The notes: generated from the letters alone by a model not told the origin. 64,000 bases of DNA from Niveispirillum irakense DSM 11586 (GCF_000429645.1 NZ_AUCG01000003.1:1-64000); one strand, 5' to 3'; positions 34,966-43,582 are shown, counted from the first letter of the stretch. Numbers and translations: made by a program.

Positions 34966-35436
34966 GTGACGACCCGTCTGTCGCTGTTCAACAGCCCGTT
35001 CCTTCTCGGTTTCGACCAGTTTGAGCGCACGCTCGACCGGATCGCCAAGAACGCGAATGAAGGCTACCCGCCCTACAATATTGAGCAGACATCAGAAGAT
35101 GGGCTGCGTATCACCCTGGCCGTTGCCGGCTTCACTGCCGATGACCTGCAGGTCCAGATGGAGGACAACCAGCTTGTCATCCGCGGCAAGCAGCAGGATG
35201 ACAAATCCCGGCTCTATCTCCATCGCGGGATCGCGGCCCGCCAGTTCCAGCGCAGTTTCGTGCTGGCAGAGGGGATCGAGGTGATGGGCTGCGACCTGAA
35301 TAACGGCCTGCTGAATGTAGATCTGCGGCGCCCGATCCCGGAACCGAAGGTGCGGACGATCAAGATCGGCACCAACGCTGCCGGTGAGCAGGACGGACCG
35401 CAGACCATCGATGTGTCGCCGGAACGGGCGGGTTGA
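34966..35436 (+). CDS. Small heat shock protein, Hsp20 family
   Basis: ATP-independent holdase. The 156-residue protein has an N-terminal LFNSPFLLGFDQFERTLDRI of alphaproteobacterial IbpA-like proteins, the alpha-crystallin domain (PPYNIEQTSEDGLRITLAVA; RGIAARQFQRSF) and a C-terminal tail with the IPEPKVRTIKI stretch in place of the usual I-x-I. GTG 34966 follows AGGAG at 8 bases. Upstream lie a sigma-32-type promoter and a ROSE-like leader; DUF1150 follows. Confidence 0.93.
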   Translation: MTTRLSLFNSPFLLGFDQFERTLDRIAKNANEGYPPYNIEQTSEDGLRITLAVAGFTADDLQVQMEDNQLVIRGKQQDDKSRLYLHRGIAARQFQRSFVLAEGIEVMGCDLNNGLLNVDLRRPIPEPKVRTIKIGTNAAGEQDGPQTIDVSPERAG

Positions 35437-35540
35437 AAATCTTACGACAATCGCGGCCGTAAACCTGTTCTTCAGATTTTCGTCTTTTAATAGACGTGAA
35501 CCGGTTTTCCCGGCGATTGCCGATGCCAGGAGTGGCACCT

Positions 35541-35759
35541 ATGAATCCGACCACCCATTTCCTTCGCCAGCTCAGCCCCAAGGATTTCGCCTCTTTCGGG
35601 GTGAATGATCTGGCCTATGTCAAGCCCGTGACGCTGGAGGGCAAGCCCGGCTTCGCCATCCATGCCGCCGATGGCACGGCCCTGACCGTGGTCGCCCGCC
35701 AGGATGTGGCCATGGCCACCGTGCGCCAGCATGATATGGAGCCGCTGAGCCTGCATTGA
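35541..35759 (+). CDS. DUF1150 family protein
   Basis: A 72-residue protein with the DUF1150 pattern: LSPKDFASFGVNDLAYVKPV, then AADGTALTVVARQDVAMATV. It commonly sits behind an Hsp20 gene in alphaproteobacteria, as here. Function unknown. The ATG at 35541 has AGGAG 8 bases upstream; an upstream Met at 35496 is not conserved. Confidence 0.88.
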   Translation: MNPTTHFLRQLSPKDFASFGVNDLAYVKPVTLEGKPGFAIHAADGTALTVVARQDVAMATVRQHDMEPLSLH

Positions 35760-35815
35760 GCAGCGAACGCGCACCTGTTGCTCTGCCGGCTTCTGGTTTC
35801 TCCTTATAGAAGAAC

Positions 35816-35849
35816 AATGGCACCACCTTCGCGGGTGGTGCCATTTTCT
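35816..35849 (+). terminator. Terminator of the Hsp20-DUF1150 operon
   Basis: AATGGCACCACC (35816-35827) and GGTGGTGCCATT (35834-35845) form a 12-bp stem, followed by TTCTTTT. Confidence 0.92.
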
Positions 35850-35888
35850 TTTCCGATGTTTGGTCCGGCTTTCGAAAGCCAATGAATA

Positions 35889-35988
35889 ATACGAACGGTC
35901 CTAATTCATGAGCATTCGTACGGCGGCGACTGCCGCCGCCCGGCGCTTGAGGGGCAGGAAAGATTGACCAAGGTCACGATTTCGTGCC
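35889..35988. repeat. Second copy of the structured repeat seen at 22416
   Basis: Shares CGGCGGCGACTGCCGCCGC (35921-35939), a CCGGCGCYTGAGG block and TTGACCAAGG (35964-35973) with the element at 22416-22571, in the same order but with ~40 bases missing between. Each end again has a small hairpin, of different sequence: TACGAA/TTCGTA (35890-35920) and CACGA/TCGTG (35975-35986). No clear target duplication. The rest of the 330-base gap to 36089 is AT-rich and has no gene. Confidence 0.6.
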
Positions 35989-36089
35989 GCTGTATAAATT
36001 TGTCCGGCATACAATTTTGATGTGGCATCAAATCAAGCTATGGCCAATATGGGAATCGGAGGAAATGGCCCAGCCAAAGTGAAAAATAA

Positions 36090-36995
36090 ATGACCTTTAT
36101 GTTATCAACATTCGATCACTCGGATCGATATTGCATTGCAACACCAGAACCGCTGCGTAAGGGGTGGGTGCTGGTCCATGAATTCCATCATAAAATATTG
36201 ACGTTATTTACGGTTTTATACTTTGTCTTTGCTGTTCATGTCGTCTTTTTGCCGGATGCGCTGCGGCAAAGGCAGGGTATTCCCCTTCGCCGCCGGCTTG
36301 GTCCCCTGGCGGGGCTCGTGATGCTGTTATTGGCGGCGCTGGGCGCTAACATGCCCATGGCTGCGCAGGCCGCCCCCGGCGGCGCCATCGGGGCTGTCAC
36401 TGAGACAGTCACAGGGTGGGAAGGGGAAATGGCGCCCCTGCCGCAATATCAGGCCTATTGCCGCACCTATGGCGGTCGCGACCCCGGCTGTGCGGTGGAA
36501 CTGGGGGGCACCGCACCCCTGGTGGGGCCGACGCGGCTGACGGGGAAGCAGAAATCCCTGTCCATGGCCCTGCATGTCCACCGGCAGGTGGTGGATGACC
36601 TGATCTATCGGGAAGATGCTGAGGATGTGTGGCAGATCCTCGGCTCCATCGGCACCGGGATGGAAGGCGATTGCGATGATGTGGTCATGACCACCATTGC
36701 CCGTCTGGTGCGCCGGGGATATCCGCGCGGTGCCTTGCGTGCCACCATTGTGCAGCTTCCCGCCGATGGCGGCTATCATCTGATCCTGGCCATCCGCTTG
36801 GGTAATGGCGAGATGTATCTGGACGACCGGCACCGCTGGCCGAAAAGTGCGGCTGATCTCCAGGCCCTGGGTTATCGCTTCGTTGCGCAGGAGGTGCCTG
36901 GCCAGGTCTCTTGGGTTCGGGCCCTACCGGATTTTCCTGCTGTCCCGCTTACGCCTGCGCCACAGGTAGCGGACAGGAATTTGTCCGAACAATAA
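36090..36995 (+). CDS. LapG-like transglutaminase-type cysteine protease
   Basis: LapG proteases cut surface adhesins in the periplasm when c-di-GMP is low. The catalytic triad is visible: C195 in MEGDCDD, H230 in GGYHLIL and D245/246 in YLDDRHRW. Before this lie two hydrophobic stretches (about 35-55, and 72-93 ending MAAQAAP), the second looking like the true signal peptide, so the real start may be internal (for example GTG at 36168). The 5' ~100 bases are AT-rich. No lapD or adhesin gene is adjacent. Confidence 0.75.
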   Translation: MTFMLSTFDHSDRYCIATPEPLRKGWVLVHEFHHKILTLFTVLYFVFAVHVVFLPDALRQRQGIPLRRRLGPLAGLVMLLLAALGANMPMAAQAAPGGAIGAVTETVTGWEGEMAPLPQYQAYCRTYGGRDPGCAVELGGTAPLVGPTRLTGKQKSLSMALHVHRQVVDDLIYREDAEDVWQILGSIGTGMEGDCDDVVMTTIARLVRRGYPRGALRATIVQLPADGGYHLILAIRLGNGEMYLDDRHRWPKSAADLQALGYRFVAQEVPGQVSWVRALPDFPAVPLTPAPQVADRNLSEQ

Positions 36996-37565
36996 ACCCC
37001 CGACTAAAGTCGAAACCCCTCTCTTGATTTTGCCTCAATTTTTCTCATATTTGTCTCATCTCCCGAAAATGATCCGCCAGTCGGTGAATATTTAGACAGG
37101 CAGCAATAAAACGCGGCAGCCTGCCCATGCTTTAGGCGAACAGGTATGGCGCATACGCTTGCCTGCCCCGGTTTTGCGGGCGCAATCAATTGGCACGCTT
37201 GTTGCTGAAACTGTATTTCGGATCAGGTACATGAAGAATGCTGCATCGCCGAAGGACACTTGGCGGTGAACCGCTCCCCCATGTCTTGACGAAACAGGCT
37301 GTCCAGCAGGCGAAGGATGATATGGCAAAACATGCCGTAAGAGTCGCTGTCAGGAACACAGTCAAGGTGGTCGCTGTATCGCGTCCGCCATCAAAGGCGC
37401 ACCAGGCGCCGGGAAATCCGGCCGTGGCGGTACAGGGGCAGGGCAGGCCCGAACTTCTCTCAGGTGTTGCCTGGGATGATGGCCGCAAAGTGTGGCTTAT
37501 AAACCCCGTCCCGGTCGTGACAGGCCGTTGACGGACACAGGACAATAAAATTCAGGAGGTTGGAT
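36996..37565. other. Long intergenic region before ridA
   Basis: A 570-base gap. The first half is AT-rich with no gene. A consensus sigma-54 promoter is at 37191-37206. Between it and ridA is a weak reading frame, 37322-37531 (69 residues, MAKHAVRVAVRNTVKVV at its start, AAGGA upstream), that resembles no family; it may be a small gene or just leader RNA. An opposite-strand frame (37186-37545) looks spurious. Confidence 0.4.
37191..37206 (+). promoter_or_regulatory. Consensus sigma-54 promoter
   Basis: TTGGCACG-CTTG-TTGCT matches the RpoN consensus YTGGCACG-N4-TTGCW in every conserved base; GG and GC are 10 bases apart. Transcription would start near 37217 and run to ridA (37566) and onward. 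A nitrogen-control or similar enhancer-binding protein would be required; no site for it was identified. Confidence 0.75.
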
Positions 37566-38069
37566 TTGAAACGGATTGGTTGCCTGACGGGCTTTGCCCT
37601 GGCGTCGCTGCTGGTGGCAGGTGCCGCCAACGCGCAGGAGATCAAGCGCACGGATGTGCCCAATTTCCCTATCGCCTCCTCGGTTCTGGTGCCGGGCGGT
37701 TCGGACCTGATCTTCCTGAGCGGCACCGTGCCGCCGGTGGTGAACAAAGACGCGCCCAAGGGCAGCACGGAAGTCTTTGGCAATACTGAAACGCAGGCTT
37801 TCAACGTCCTGACCCGCATTAAGGAGACGCTGGCGGCCCAGGGGCTGACCATGGGCGATGTGGTCTTGATGCATGTCTATCTGGTGGGTGATCCCGCCAA
37901 GGGCAATGTGATGGATTTCAGCGGCATGATGGCCGCTTACACCAAATTCTTCGGCACGCCGGAACAGCCGAACAAGCCGGCCCGGTCCACGGTCCAGATC
38001 GCGGCCCTGGCCTCGCCGGGCATGCTGGTGGAGATTGAGGTCGTGGCCGCCAAGGCCAAGGCCAAGTAA
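37566..38069 (+). CDS. Exported RidA/YjgF-family imine deaminase
   Basis: RidA enzymes hydrolyse reactive imines or enamines to keto compounds and ammonia. This 167-residue form has a signal peptide (MKRIGCLTGFALASLLVAGA, cut near ANAQ), placing it in the periplasm. The RidA fold is clear: LIFLSGTVPP, ETQAFNVLTRIKETLAAQG, and R140 in KPARSTVQIAAL, matching the substrate-binding Arg, with VEIEVVA. TTG 37566 has AGGAGG upstream. The cluster downstream includes an amine oxidase, a natural source of imines. Confidence 0.85.
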   Translation: MKRIGCLTGFALASLLVAGAANAQEIKRTDVPNFPIASSVLVPGGSDLIFLSGTVPPVVNKDAPKGSTEVFGNTETQAFNVLTRIKETLAAQGLTMGDVVLMHVYLVGDPAKGNVMDFSGMMAAYTKFFGTPEQPNKPARSTVQIAALASPGMLVEIEVVAAKAKAK

Positions 38070-38073
38070 CGGA

Positions 38074-38114
38074 AAAAAGGGCGGGATGGCGAGGGGTCGC
38101 CTCCCGCCCTTTTT
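38074..38114 (+). terminator. Terminator/attenuator after ridA
   Basis: AAAAAGGGCGGG and CCCGCCCTTTTT enclose an inner GGCGA/TCGCC stem, ending in a T tract. It lies between ridA and the receptor gene, so it could either separate them or let only part of the transcripts through. Confidence 0.85.
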
Positions 38115-38157
38115 AAGGTCGGGGCCACCCTGTTCCAGGGGGCTCAACATGGGGTTT

Positions 38158-38327
38158 CCGCCTGCGGGTACAGGCGGTTGAACAAGGCGGGCCGACAGCC
38201 CCGTCAGCCGGAAAACCGGCGGCGGGGCGGGCTCACGCCGATAAGGCCGGTCAACGGCTGTTCCGGGGATGGATCAACGCACCAGGAGGCAAAGAACGAA
38301 ACAACCGAGTTGAACAGGGGACTAAAT
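38158..38327 (+). promoter_or_regulatory. Structured leader upstream of the TonB-dependent receptor
   Basis: The gap before the receptor gene can form two strong hairpins: CCGCCTG-cgggta-CAGGCGG (38158-38177) and GCCCCG..GCCGG-aaaa-CCGGC..CGGGGC (38198-38228). I could not match it to a known riboswitch class. It may control expression, or be simple GC-rich structure. No gene is seen in the gap. Confidence 0.4.
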
Positions 38328-40775
38328 ATGCGGGTAAAGAACAGCATACCGGCTCAGCAACCGGCACTACGCAAGATCGCCCTTGGCATTCTCTGCTCCA
38401 CCAGCCTGCTTCCGCTGGGCATGGCCGCTCCCGCCACTGCCCAGGAAATTGATGAGATCATCGTCACCGGTACCCGCGTCGCCAACCGGACCGCGACGGA
38501 AAGTTTGGCACCGATTGACGTGTTCGGTGCGGGCGACCTGGAAAAGCAATCCTTTACCGATACGAATGATATTCTCCGCACCCTGGTGCCGTCCTTCAAT
38601 GTCAGCCGTAACGCCATCTCCGACGGTTCCACCTTCGTGCGCCCGCCGACGCTGCGCGGCCTGCCGCCCGACCAGACCCTGATCCTGGTGAATGGCAAGC
38701 GCCGCCATCGCTCGGCCCTGGTGCAACTGGGCGGTGGTGCGCTGGCGGCCGGCGCCCAGGCGTCCGATCTGGCGCAGATTCCCGCCATCGCCATCAAACA
38801 GGTCGAAGTGCTGCGCGACGGCGCCTCGGCCCAATATGGTTCCGACGCCATTGCCGGCGTGATGAATTTCCAATTGAAGGATGCCTCGGAAGGCGGCACC
38901 GCCGAAATCCAGTATGGGTCGACCTATGAAGGTGACGGCGACAATATGAAAATGGCGGCCAATGTCGGCCTGCCGTTGGGGCCGAATGGCTTCTTCAACA
39001 TCTCCGCCGAATATACCCAATCCGATCCGACCAATCGCGGCGTTCAGGACCCGCGGGCACCGGCGGCCAAGACCGATCTGGCCATGAACTGGGGTTCGCC
39101 GGATGCCGATGCGACCCGCGTCTTCATCAATAGCGGCATCGACCTGACCGACACGCAGAGCATCTATCTGTTCGGCAATTACGGCACGTCCAAGAGCAAT
39201 GGCAGCTTCTTCTACCGGCCGCCTTCGACCGACCATGCGGTGAATGGCCCGGTCCTGCCGGTGGCAGGCGATCCGGATGGCTTTACCTTCCGGGAATGGT
39301 TCCCGCTGGGCTTCACGCCGCGCTTCTATGGCGACATGAAGGACGCCTCGCTGGTCGGTGGCTTCAAGCATGAGCTGGAAAGCGGCCTGACCTATAATAT
39401 CAGCGGCTCCTATGGCCGTAACCAGCTCGATTACGATCTGAAGAACACGGTTAACCCCTCCATGGGCCCGGACAGCCCGCGGGAATTCTATGTCGGTCGT
39501 CTGGTGCAGGAAGAGACCAGCGCCAATATCGACTTGGCCTATCCGGTGGAAATCGGTCTGGCCAGCCCGATGAACCTCGCCATCGGCACGGAATTTCACC
39601 GCGAAGTCTATGAAATCGCACCGGGCGATACCGCCTCCTACACGGTTGGCCCCTACGCCTCCTACACCGATCCGGTGACGGGCGCGATCCTCGGCATGCC
39701 GATCGGCTCCAACGGCTATCCGGGCTTCCGGCCCGAGGATAGCGGCGAGTTCACCCGCGACAATATCGCCTTCTATGTCGATACCGAAACCGATGTGACC
39801 GAGGCATTCACCCTGGGCGTTGCCGGCCGGTACGAGGATTTCGATTATTTCGGCTCCACCTTCAACTGGAAGGTCAGCGGTCGTTACGAGTTGACGGACA
39901 GCTTCGCCGTGCGCGGTTCGGTCAATACTGGCTTCCGCGCCCCCACGCCCGGCCAGTCGCAGACCTCTTCTGTGCAGACCTATTTCCCGGCGGGCAGTTC
40001 CAGCCCGGTGGCGCGCGGCACCTATCCTGCCGACAGCATCGTCGCCCAGTATTTCGGCGCCGAGCCTTTGTCGGAAGAGAAGAGCACCAACTTCGCCGGC
40101 GGCTTCGTGGCCGATGTGGCCGATATTTCAGTCACTGTTGACTATTACAACATCAAGGTGGAAGACCGGATCGCGCTGTCAGGTGATTTCAACCCCACCG
40201 CGGCTGACCGTGCCGCCCTGGCGGCCCTGGGCGTGCCCGGCGCCAACACGCTGGGGGCGGTCAATTACTTCACCAACTCCTTCGATACCCGCACCCAGGG
40301 TGTCGATATTGTCGCCAATACCAGCGTCGATGCCGGTGACGGCAAGATCGATCTGACGGCGGCCGTCAACTACAACAAGACCAAGGTCATCGCCCGCAAC
40401 GAAGATGTCATTGATGATGACCGCGTTGCCGATCTGGAGAAGCAACTGCCGAAATATCGCGGCAATTTCACCGCCCTTTATTCGATCGGTGATTTCTCGC
40501 TGCTGGGCCGCGCCAGCTATTACAGCAAGTTCACCGATACGGCGAACTATGCCAAGACCTTCGGCTCCGAATGGCTGTTCGATACCGAGGTCAGCTACAC
40601 GTTCTATGAGCAGATCACGGTGTCGGTCGGCGCGCAGAACCTGTTCGACAATTATCCCGACAAGCTGAATGCCAATACCGATGGCAGCTATTCCGTGGGG
40701 CAGGTTTATCCCGATACGGCCCCCATCGGCTATGACGGCGGCACCTACTATGTCCGCCTGAAGGTGGCGTTCTGA
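38328..40775 (+). CDS. TonB-dependent outer-membrane receptor
   Basis: An 815-residue receptor. A signal peptide ends near ATAQ (about 39), a TonB box DEIIVTG follows at 42-48, then the plug domain (LRGLPPDQTLILVNGKRRHR; VEVLRDGASAQYGSDAIAGV) and a 22-strand-type barrel ending in YYVRLKVAF with the C-terminal Phe. The ATG at 38328 has AGGGGA upstream. Substrate unknown. It sits with an exported RidA protein, an amine oxidase and a cytochrome, which suggests import of an amine, amino acid or peptide rather than iron. Confidence 0.93.
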   Translation: MRVKNSIPAQQPALRKIALGILCSTSLLPLGMAAPATAQEIDEIIVTGTRVANRTATESLAPIDVFGAGDLEKQSFTDTNDILRTLVPSFNVSRNAISDGSTFVRPPTLRGLPPDQTLILVNGKRRHRSALVQLGGGALAAGAQASDLAQIPAIAIKQVEVLRDGASAQYGSDAIAGVMNFQLKDASEGGTAEIQYGSTYEGDGDNMKMAANVGLPLGPNGFFNISAEYTQSDPTNRGVQDPRAPAAKTDLAMNWGSPDADATRVFINSGIDLTDTQSIYLFGNYGTSKSNGSFFYRPPSTDHAVNGPVLPVAGDPDGFTFREWFPLGFTPRFYGDMKDASLVGGFKHELESGLTYNISGSYGRNQLDYDLKNTVNPSMGPDSPREFYVGRLVQEETSANIDLAYPVEIGLASPMNLAIGTEFHREVYEIAPGDTASYTVGPYASYTDPVTGAILGMPIGSNGYPGFRPEDSGEFTRDNIAFYVDTETDVTEAFTLGVAGRYEDFDYFGSTFNWKVSGRYELTDSFAVRGSVNTGFRAPTPGQSQTSSVQTYFPAGSSSPVARGTYPADSIVAQYFGAEPLSEEKSTNFAGGFVADVADISVTVDYYNIKVEDRIALSGDFNPTAADRAALAALGVPGANTLGAVNYFTNSFDTRTQGVDIVANTSVDAGDGKIDLTAAVNYNKTKVIARNEDVIDDDRVADLEKQLPKYRGNFTALYSIGDFSLLGRASYYSKFTDTANYAKTFGSEWLFDTEVSYTFYEQITVSVGAQNLFDNYPDKLNANTDGSYSVGQVYPDTAPIGYDGGTYYVRLKVAF

Positions 40776-40880
40776 TGATCCGGGTTGGGCGGTGGCTCTG
40801 CGCCGCCGCCCCCTCCTTTCCCGAAGCGTGAGAGGGACGGGCCCCGGACATAGCCGTGGCACGTCCGCTTGAGGCAGAGA

Positions 40881-42488
40881 ATGGCTGTAGAGAACATCAT
40901 GCCGTCGGCGGGTCGCATGACCCGTCGCCAGTTACTGTCGATGATCGGCACCGCCGCCGGCAGCTCCGTCATGTACCAGGCGGCGACATCGCTGGGTTAT
41001 GCCGCGGAGAGCGAATTCAAGGGGCCGCCCTCCCTGTCCGGGGCGCCGAAAGGGGCGTCGGTCTTGATTCTGGGCGCCGGCTGGGCCGGTCTGGTCGCCG
41101 CTTATGAACTGGGCAAGGCCGGTTATAAGGTGCAGGTGCTGGAATATCGGGAAAAGGCCGGTGGCCGTGCCTGGACCCTGCGCGGCGGCGACACCTATAC
41201 CGAGTTGGGCGGCTTCACCCAGAAGGTCGGTTTTGATAAGGGGCATTATCTTAATCCCGGCCCCTGGCGCGTGCCGTACCATCATCGCGCCGTGATGCAT
41301 TATTACCATGAGCTGGGCGTGAAACTGGAGCCGTTCTTCCAGATCAATTACAACGCCTATGTCCATTCCAAATCCGCCTTTGACGGCAAGCCGCAGCGCT
41401 ATCGCCATGTGCTGGCCGATTTCAACGGCCATGTCGCCGAGCTTCTGGCCAAGCTGGGCCATAAGGGCGGCCTGGACGGCTATGTCACGAAGGAAGATCA
41501 GGAAAAGCTGCTGGCCGCCATGCAGGATTGGGGCGCGCTGGACGATAATTACGCCTATGCCGCGAATGCCGATACATCCAACCGGCGCGGGTTCGAGAAG
41601 GATCCCGGCGGCGGCCTGTCCGGGGAACCGGTCTTCTCCAAACCGATCGAATTCTCCCAATTGCTGCAATCCGGCCTCTGGCGGGCCATCGGCACCGGCT
41701 CGGGCTATGAGTTCCAGACCGCCCTGTTCCAGCCGGAAGGCGGCATGGATGCAGGCCCGATGGCCCTGGCGGAAAAGGTGAAGGACAAGATCACCTTCAA
41801 CGCCAAAGTGACCGAGATCCACCAGGATAATGGCGGCGTCACCGTCACCTATGTCGATACCAAGGCCGGCGGGGCCGTGAAGACGGCCAAGGCCGATTGG
41901 TGCCTGTGCACCATCCCGGCATCCATCCTGTCGCAGATCAAGAAGAACGTCTCGCCCGCCATGGAGGCGGCCATCGACGCGCTGCCTTATGAGGCGGCGT
42001 TCAAGGTGGGCTTGCAGTTCAAGCGCCGTTTCTGGGAGCAGGATGAAGAGATTTACGGCGGCATCTCCTATACCGATCTGCCCATCTCGCTCATCGCCTA
42101 TCCGCAAAGCAATTATGGCTCCAAGGGCAAGGGTGTGCTGCTGGGGGCCTATCCCTGGGGGCCGTTCGCTTATGAGTTCGCCGCCATGGCGCCGGAGGAA
42201 CGGGTGAAGAAATGCGTGGAGTTCGGCGCGCAGATCCACCCGCAATATCGGCAGGAATTCGAGAATGGCGTGGCTGTCGCCTGGCACCGCGTGCCTTGGA
42301 CATTGGGCTGTTTCGGTTCCTGGACGCCGGAGAAGCGCAAGGAACATTACAACAACCTATGCCAGATCGACGGGCGCATCCTGCTGGCGGGGGAGCATGT
42401 CTCCTACCTGCCGGCCTGGCAGGAAGGGGCGGTTCTCTCCTCCCTGGACGCCATCACCCGCCTGCATCAGCGCATCACCGCCCGTTGA
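40881..42488 (+). CDS. Tat-exported flavin monoamine / L-amino-acid oxidase family protein
   Basis: A 535-residue FAD enzyme. A twin-arginine signal MTRRQLLSMIGTAAG (RR at 15-16) predicts periplasmic export in folded form. The FAD-binding GAGWAG is at 65-70, followed by the amine-oxidase EYREKAGGRAWTLR motif; the C-terminal FAD contact is ILLAGEHVSYLPAWQEGA, as in monoamine and L-amino-acid oxidases. It probably oxidises an amine to an imine. It lies between the receptor and a cytochrome c, which may take the electrons instead of oxygen. Confidence 0.9.
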   Translation: MAVENIMPSAGRMTRRQLLSMIGTAAGSSVMYQAATSLGYAAESEFKGPPSLSGAPKGASVLILGAGWAGLVAAYELGKAGYKVQVLEYREKAGGRAWTLRGGDTYTELGGFTQKVGFDKGHYLNPGPWRVPYHHRAVMHYYHELGVKLEPFFQINYNAYVHSKSAFDGKPQRYRHVLADFNGHVAELLAKLGHKGGLDGYVTKEDQEKLLAAMQDWGALDDNYAYAANADTSNRRGFEKDPGGGLSGEPVFSKPIEFSQLLQSGLWRAIGTGSGYEFQTALFQPEGGMDAGPMALAEKVKDKITFNAKVTEIHQDNGGVTVTYVDTKAGGAVKTAKADWCLCTIPASILSQIKKNVSPAMEAAIDALPYEAAFKVGLQFKRRFWEQDEEIYGGISYTDLPISLIAYPQSNYGSKGKGVLLGAYPWGPFAYEFAAMAPEERVKKCVEFGAQIHPQYRQEFENGVAVAWHRVPWTLGCFGSWTPEKRKEHYNNLCQIDGRILLAGEHVSYLPAWQEGAVLSSLDAITRLHQRITAR

Positions 42489-42499
42489 GGGAGAGACCC

Positions 42500-42916
42500 A
42501 TGCATACCCGTCTTCTGTCCGCCGGTCTGCTGGCCATCGCCCTGTCGGCTGCCGCCTTGCCCGCCGTCGCCCAGCGTACCGATGCCCAGAGCAGCGATTT
42601 TGCCGATGCCCGCCGCTTCTCCTATCAGGATGGCGAGCATCTCTACCGTGCCATCTGCCAGGGCTGCCACATGCCGGAGGGGCAGGGGGCGCAGGGGGCC
42701 GGCGCCTATCCCGCCCTGGCCGCCAATCCCAATCTGGAAGCAGCCGCCTATCCCATCCATATGGTGGTCAATGGCCAGAAGGCCATGCCATCCTTCGGTT
42801 ATCTGAGCGATGCGCAGGTGGCGGCCGTGGTCGGCTATATCCGCACCCATTTCGGCAATGGATTCGCGGAGCCGGTGACGGCAGAAGAGGTCAAGGATAC
42901 ACGGATCACACCCTGA
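42500..42916 (+). CDS. Exported c-type cytochrome
   Basis: A 138-residue monoheme cytochrome c. Signal peptide MHTRLLSAGLLAIALSAAAL ending near AVAQ, heme site CQGCH at 53-57, and the axial Met probably M96 in KAMPSFGYLS. It starts 11 bases after the amine oxidase stop, with GGGAGAG upstream, so the two are co-expressed. Likely electron acceptor for the oxidase. Confidence 0.9.
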   Translation: MHTRLLSAGLLAIALSAAALPAVAQRTDAQSSDFADARRFSYQDGEHLYRAICQGCHMPEGQGAQGAGAYPALAANPNLEAAAYPIHMVVNGQKAMPSFGYLSDAQVAAVVGYIRTHFGNGFAEPVTAEEVKDTRITP

Positions 42917-42950
42917 GCGCCTGACAGGGGGGAGCCAAAAGGGGAGCAAT

Positions 42951-43508
42951 ATGGGGGAAGGGTTGCATCTGCGCCTTGCCACGCCAGCGGACCGGCCGGC
43001 GCTGGCAGCGCTGGTCGACCGCTCTGTGCGGGAGCTGAGTCGGGATCATTATAGCCCGGCCCAGATCGATGGCTCTCTGGCTGCCATCTTCGGGATCGAC
43101 GGTACGCTGATCGCGGATGGCACCTATTTTGTGGTGGAGACGGGGGAAGGTGTGCCGGCCGGGTGCGGAGGCTGGAGCCGGCGGCGCACCTTGTGCGGCG
43201 GCGACCAGTTCAGCGACCGTTCGCCCGAACTGGTCGATCCAGCACAGGAGCCGGCGAAGATCAGGGCCTTCTTCGTCGATCCCGCCTTCGCCCGCCGGGG
43301 CGTTGGCCGGATGTTGATGGCCGCGTCGGAGGCGGCGGCAGGGGCGGCAGGTTTCACAATGCTGGAACTGATGGCCACATTGCCGGGGGTGCCGCTTTAT
43401 ACCGCCTTGGGATTTACGGCGACCGGAAGGGTTGAATTACCCCTGCCCGATGGTGGACGCATTCCCTTTGTCCCGATGCGAAAAAACTTGGTTGAGGGGC
43501 TGGCTTAA
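42951..43508 (+). CDS. GNAT family N-acetyltransferase
   Basis: A 185-residue acyl-CoA-dependent acetyltransferase. The acetyl-CoA loop is FFVDPAFARRGVGRML (RxxGxG), followed by LELMATLPGVPLYTALGF. Substrate unknown; it follows the cytochrome gene by 34 bases and may act on the same amine, but might also be an independent gene. Confidence 0.85.
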   Translation: MGEGLHLRLATPADRPALAALVDRSVRELSRDHYSPAQIDGSLAAIFGIDGTLIADGTYFVVETGEGVPAGCGGWSRRRTLCGGDQFSDRSPELVDPAQEPAKIRAFFVDPAFARRGVGRMLMAASEAAAGAAGFTMLELMATLPGVPLYTALGFTATGRVELPLPDGGRIPFVPMRKNLVEGLA

Positions 43509-43582
43509 AGGGCGGTTTTGCTAGGCCATTGCGCTTAGGCATACTGGGGGCTGGCGATTTGGACCCCATATCCGTCAGGATC

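Noticed and set aside
37186-37545. Minus-strand 119-codon frame opposite the sigma-54 promoter region
   Set aside because: Cys/Thr/Ser-rich translation without family features or ribosome site; it overlaps the promoter.
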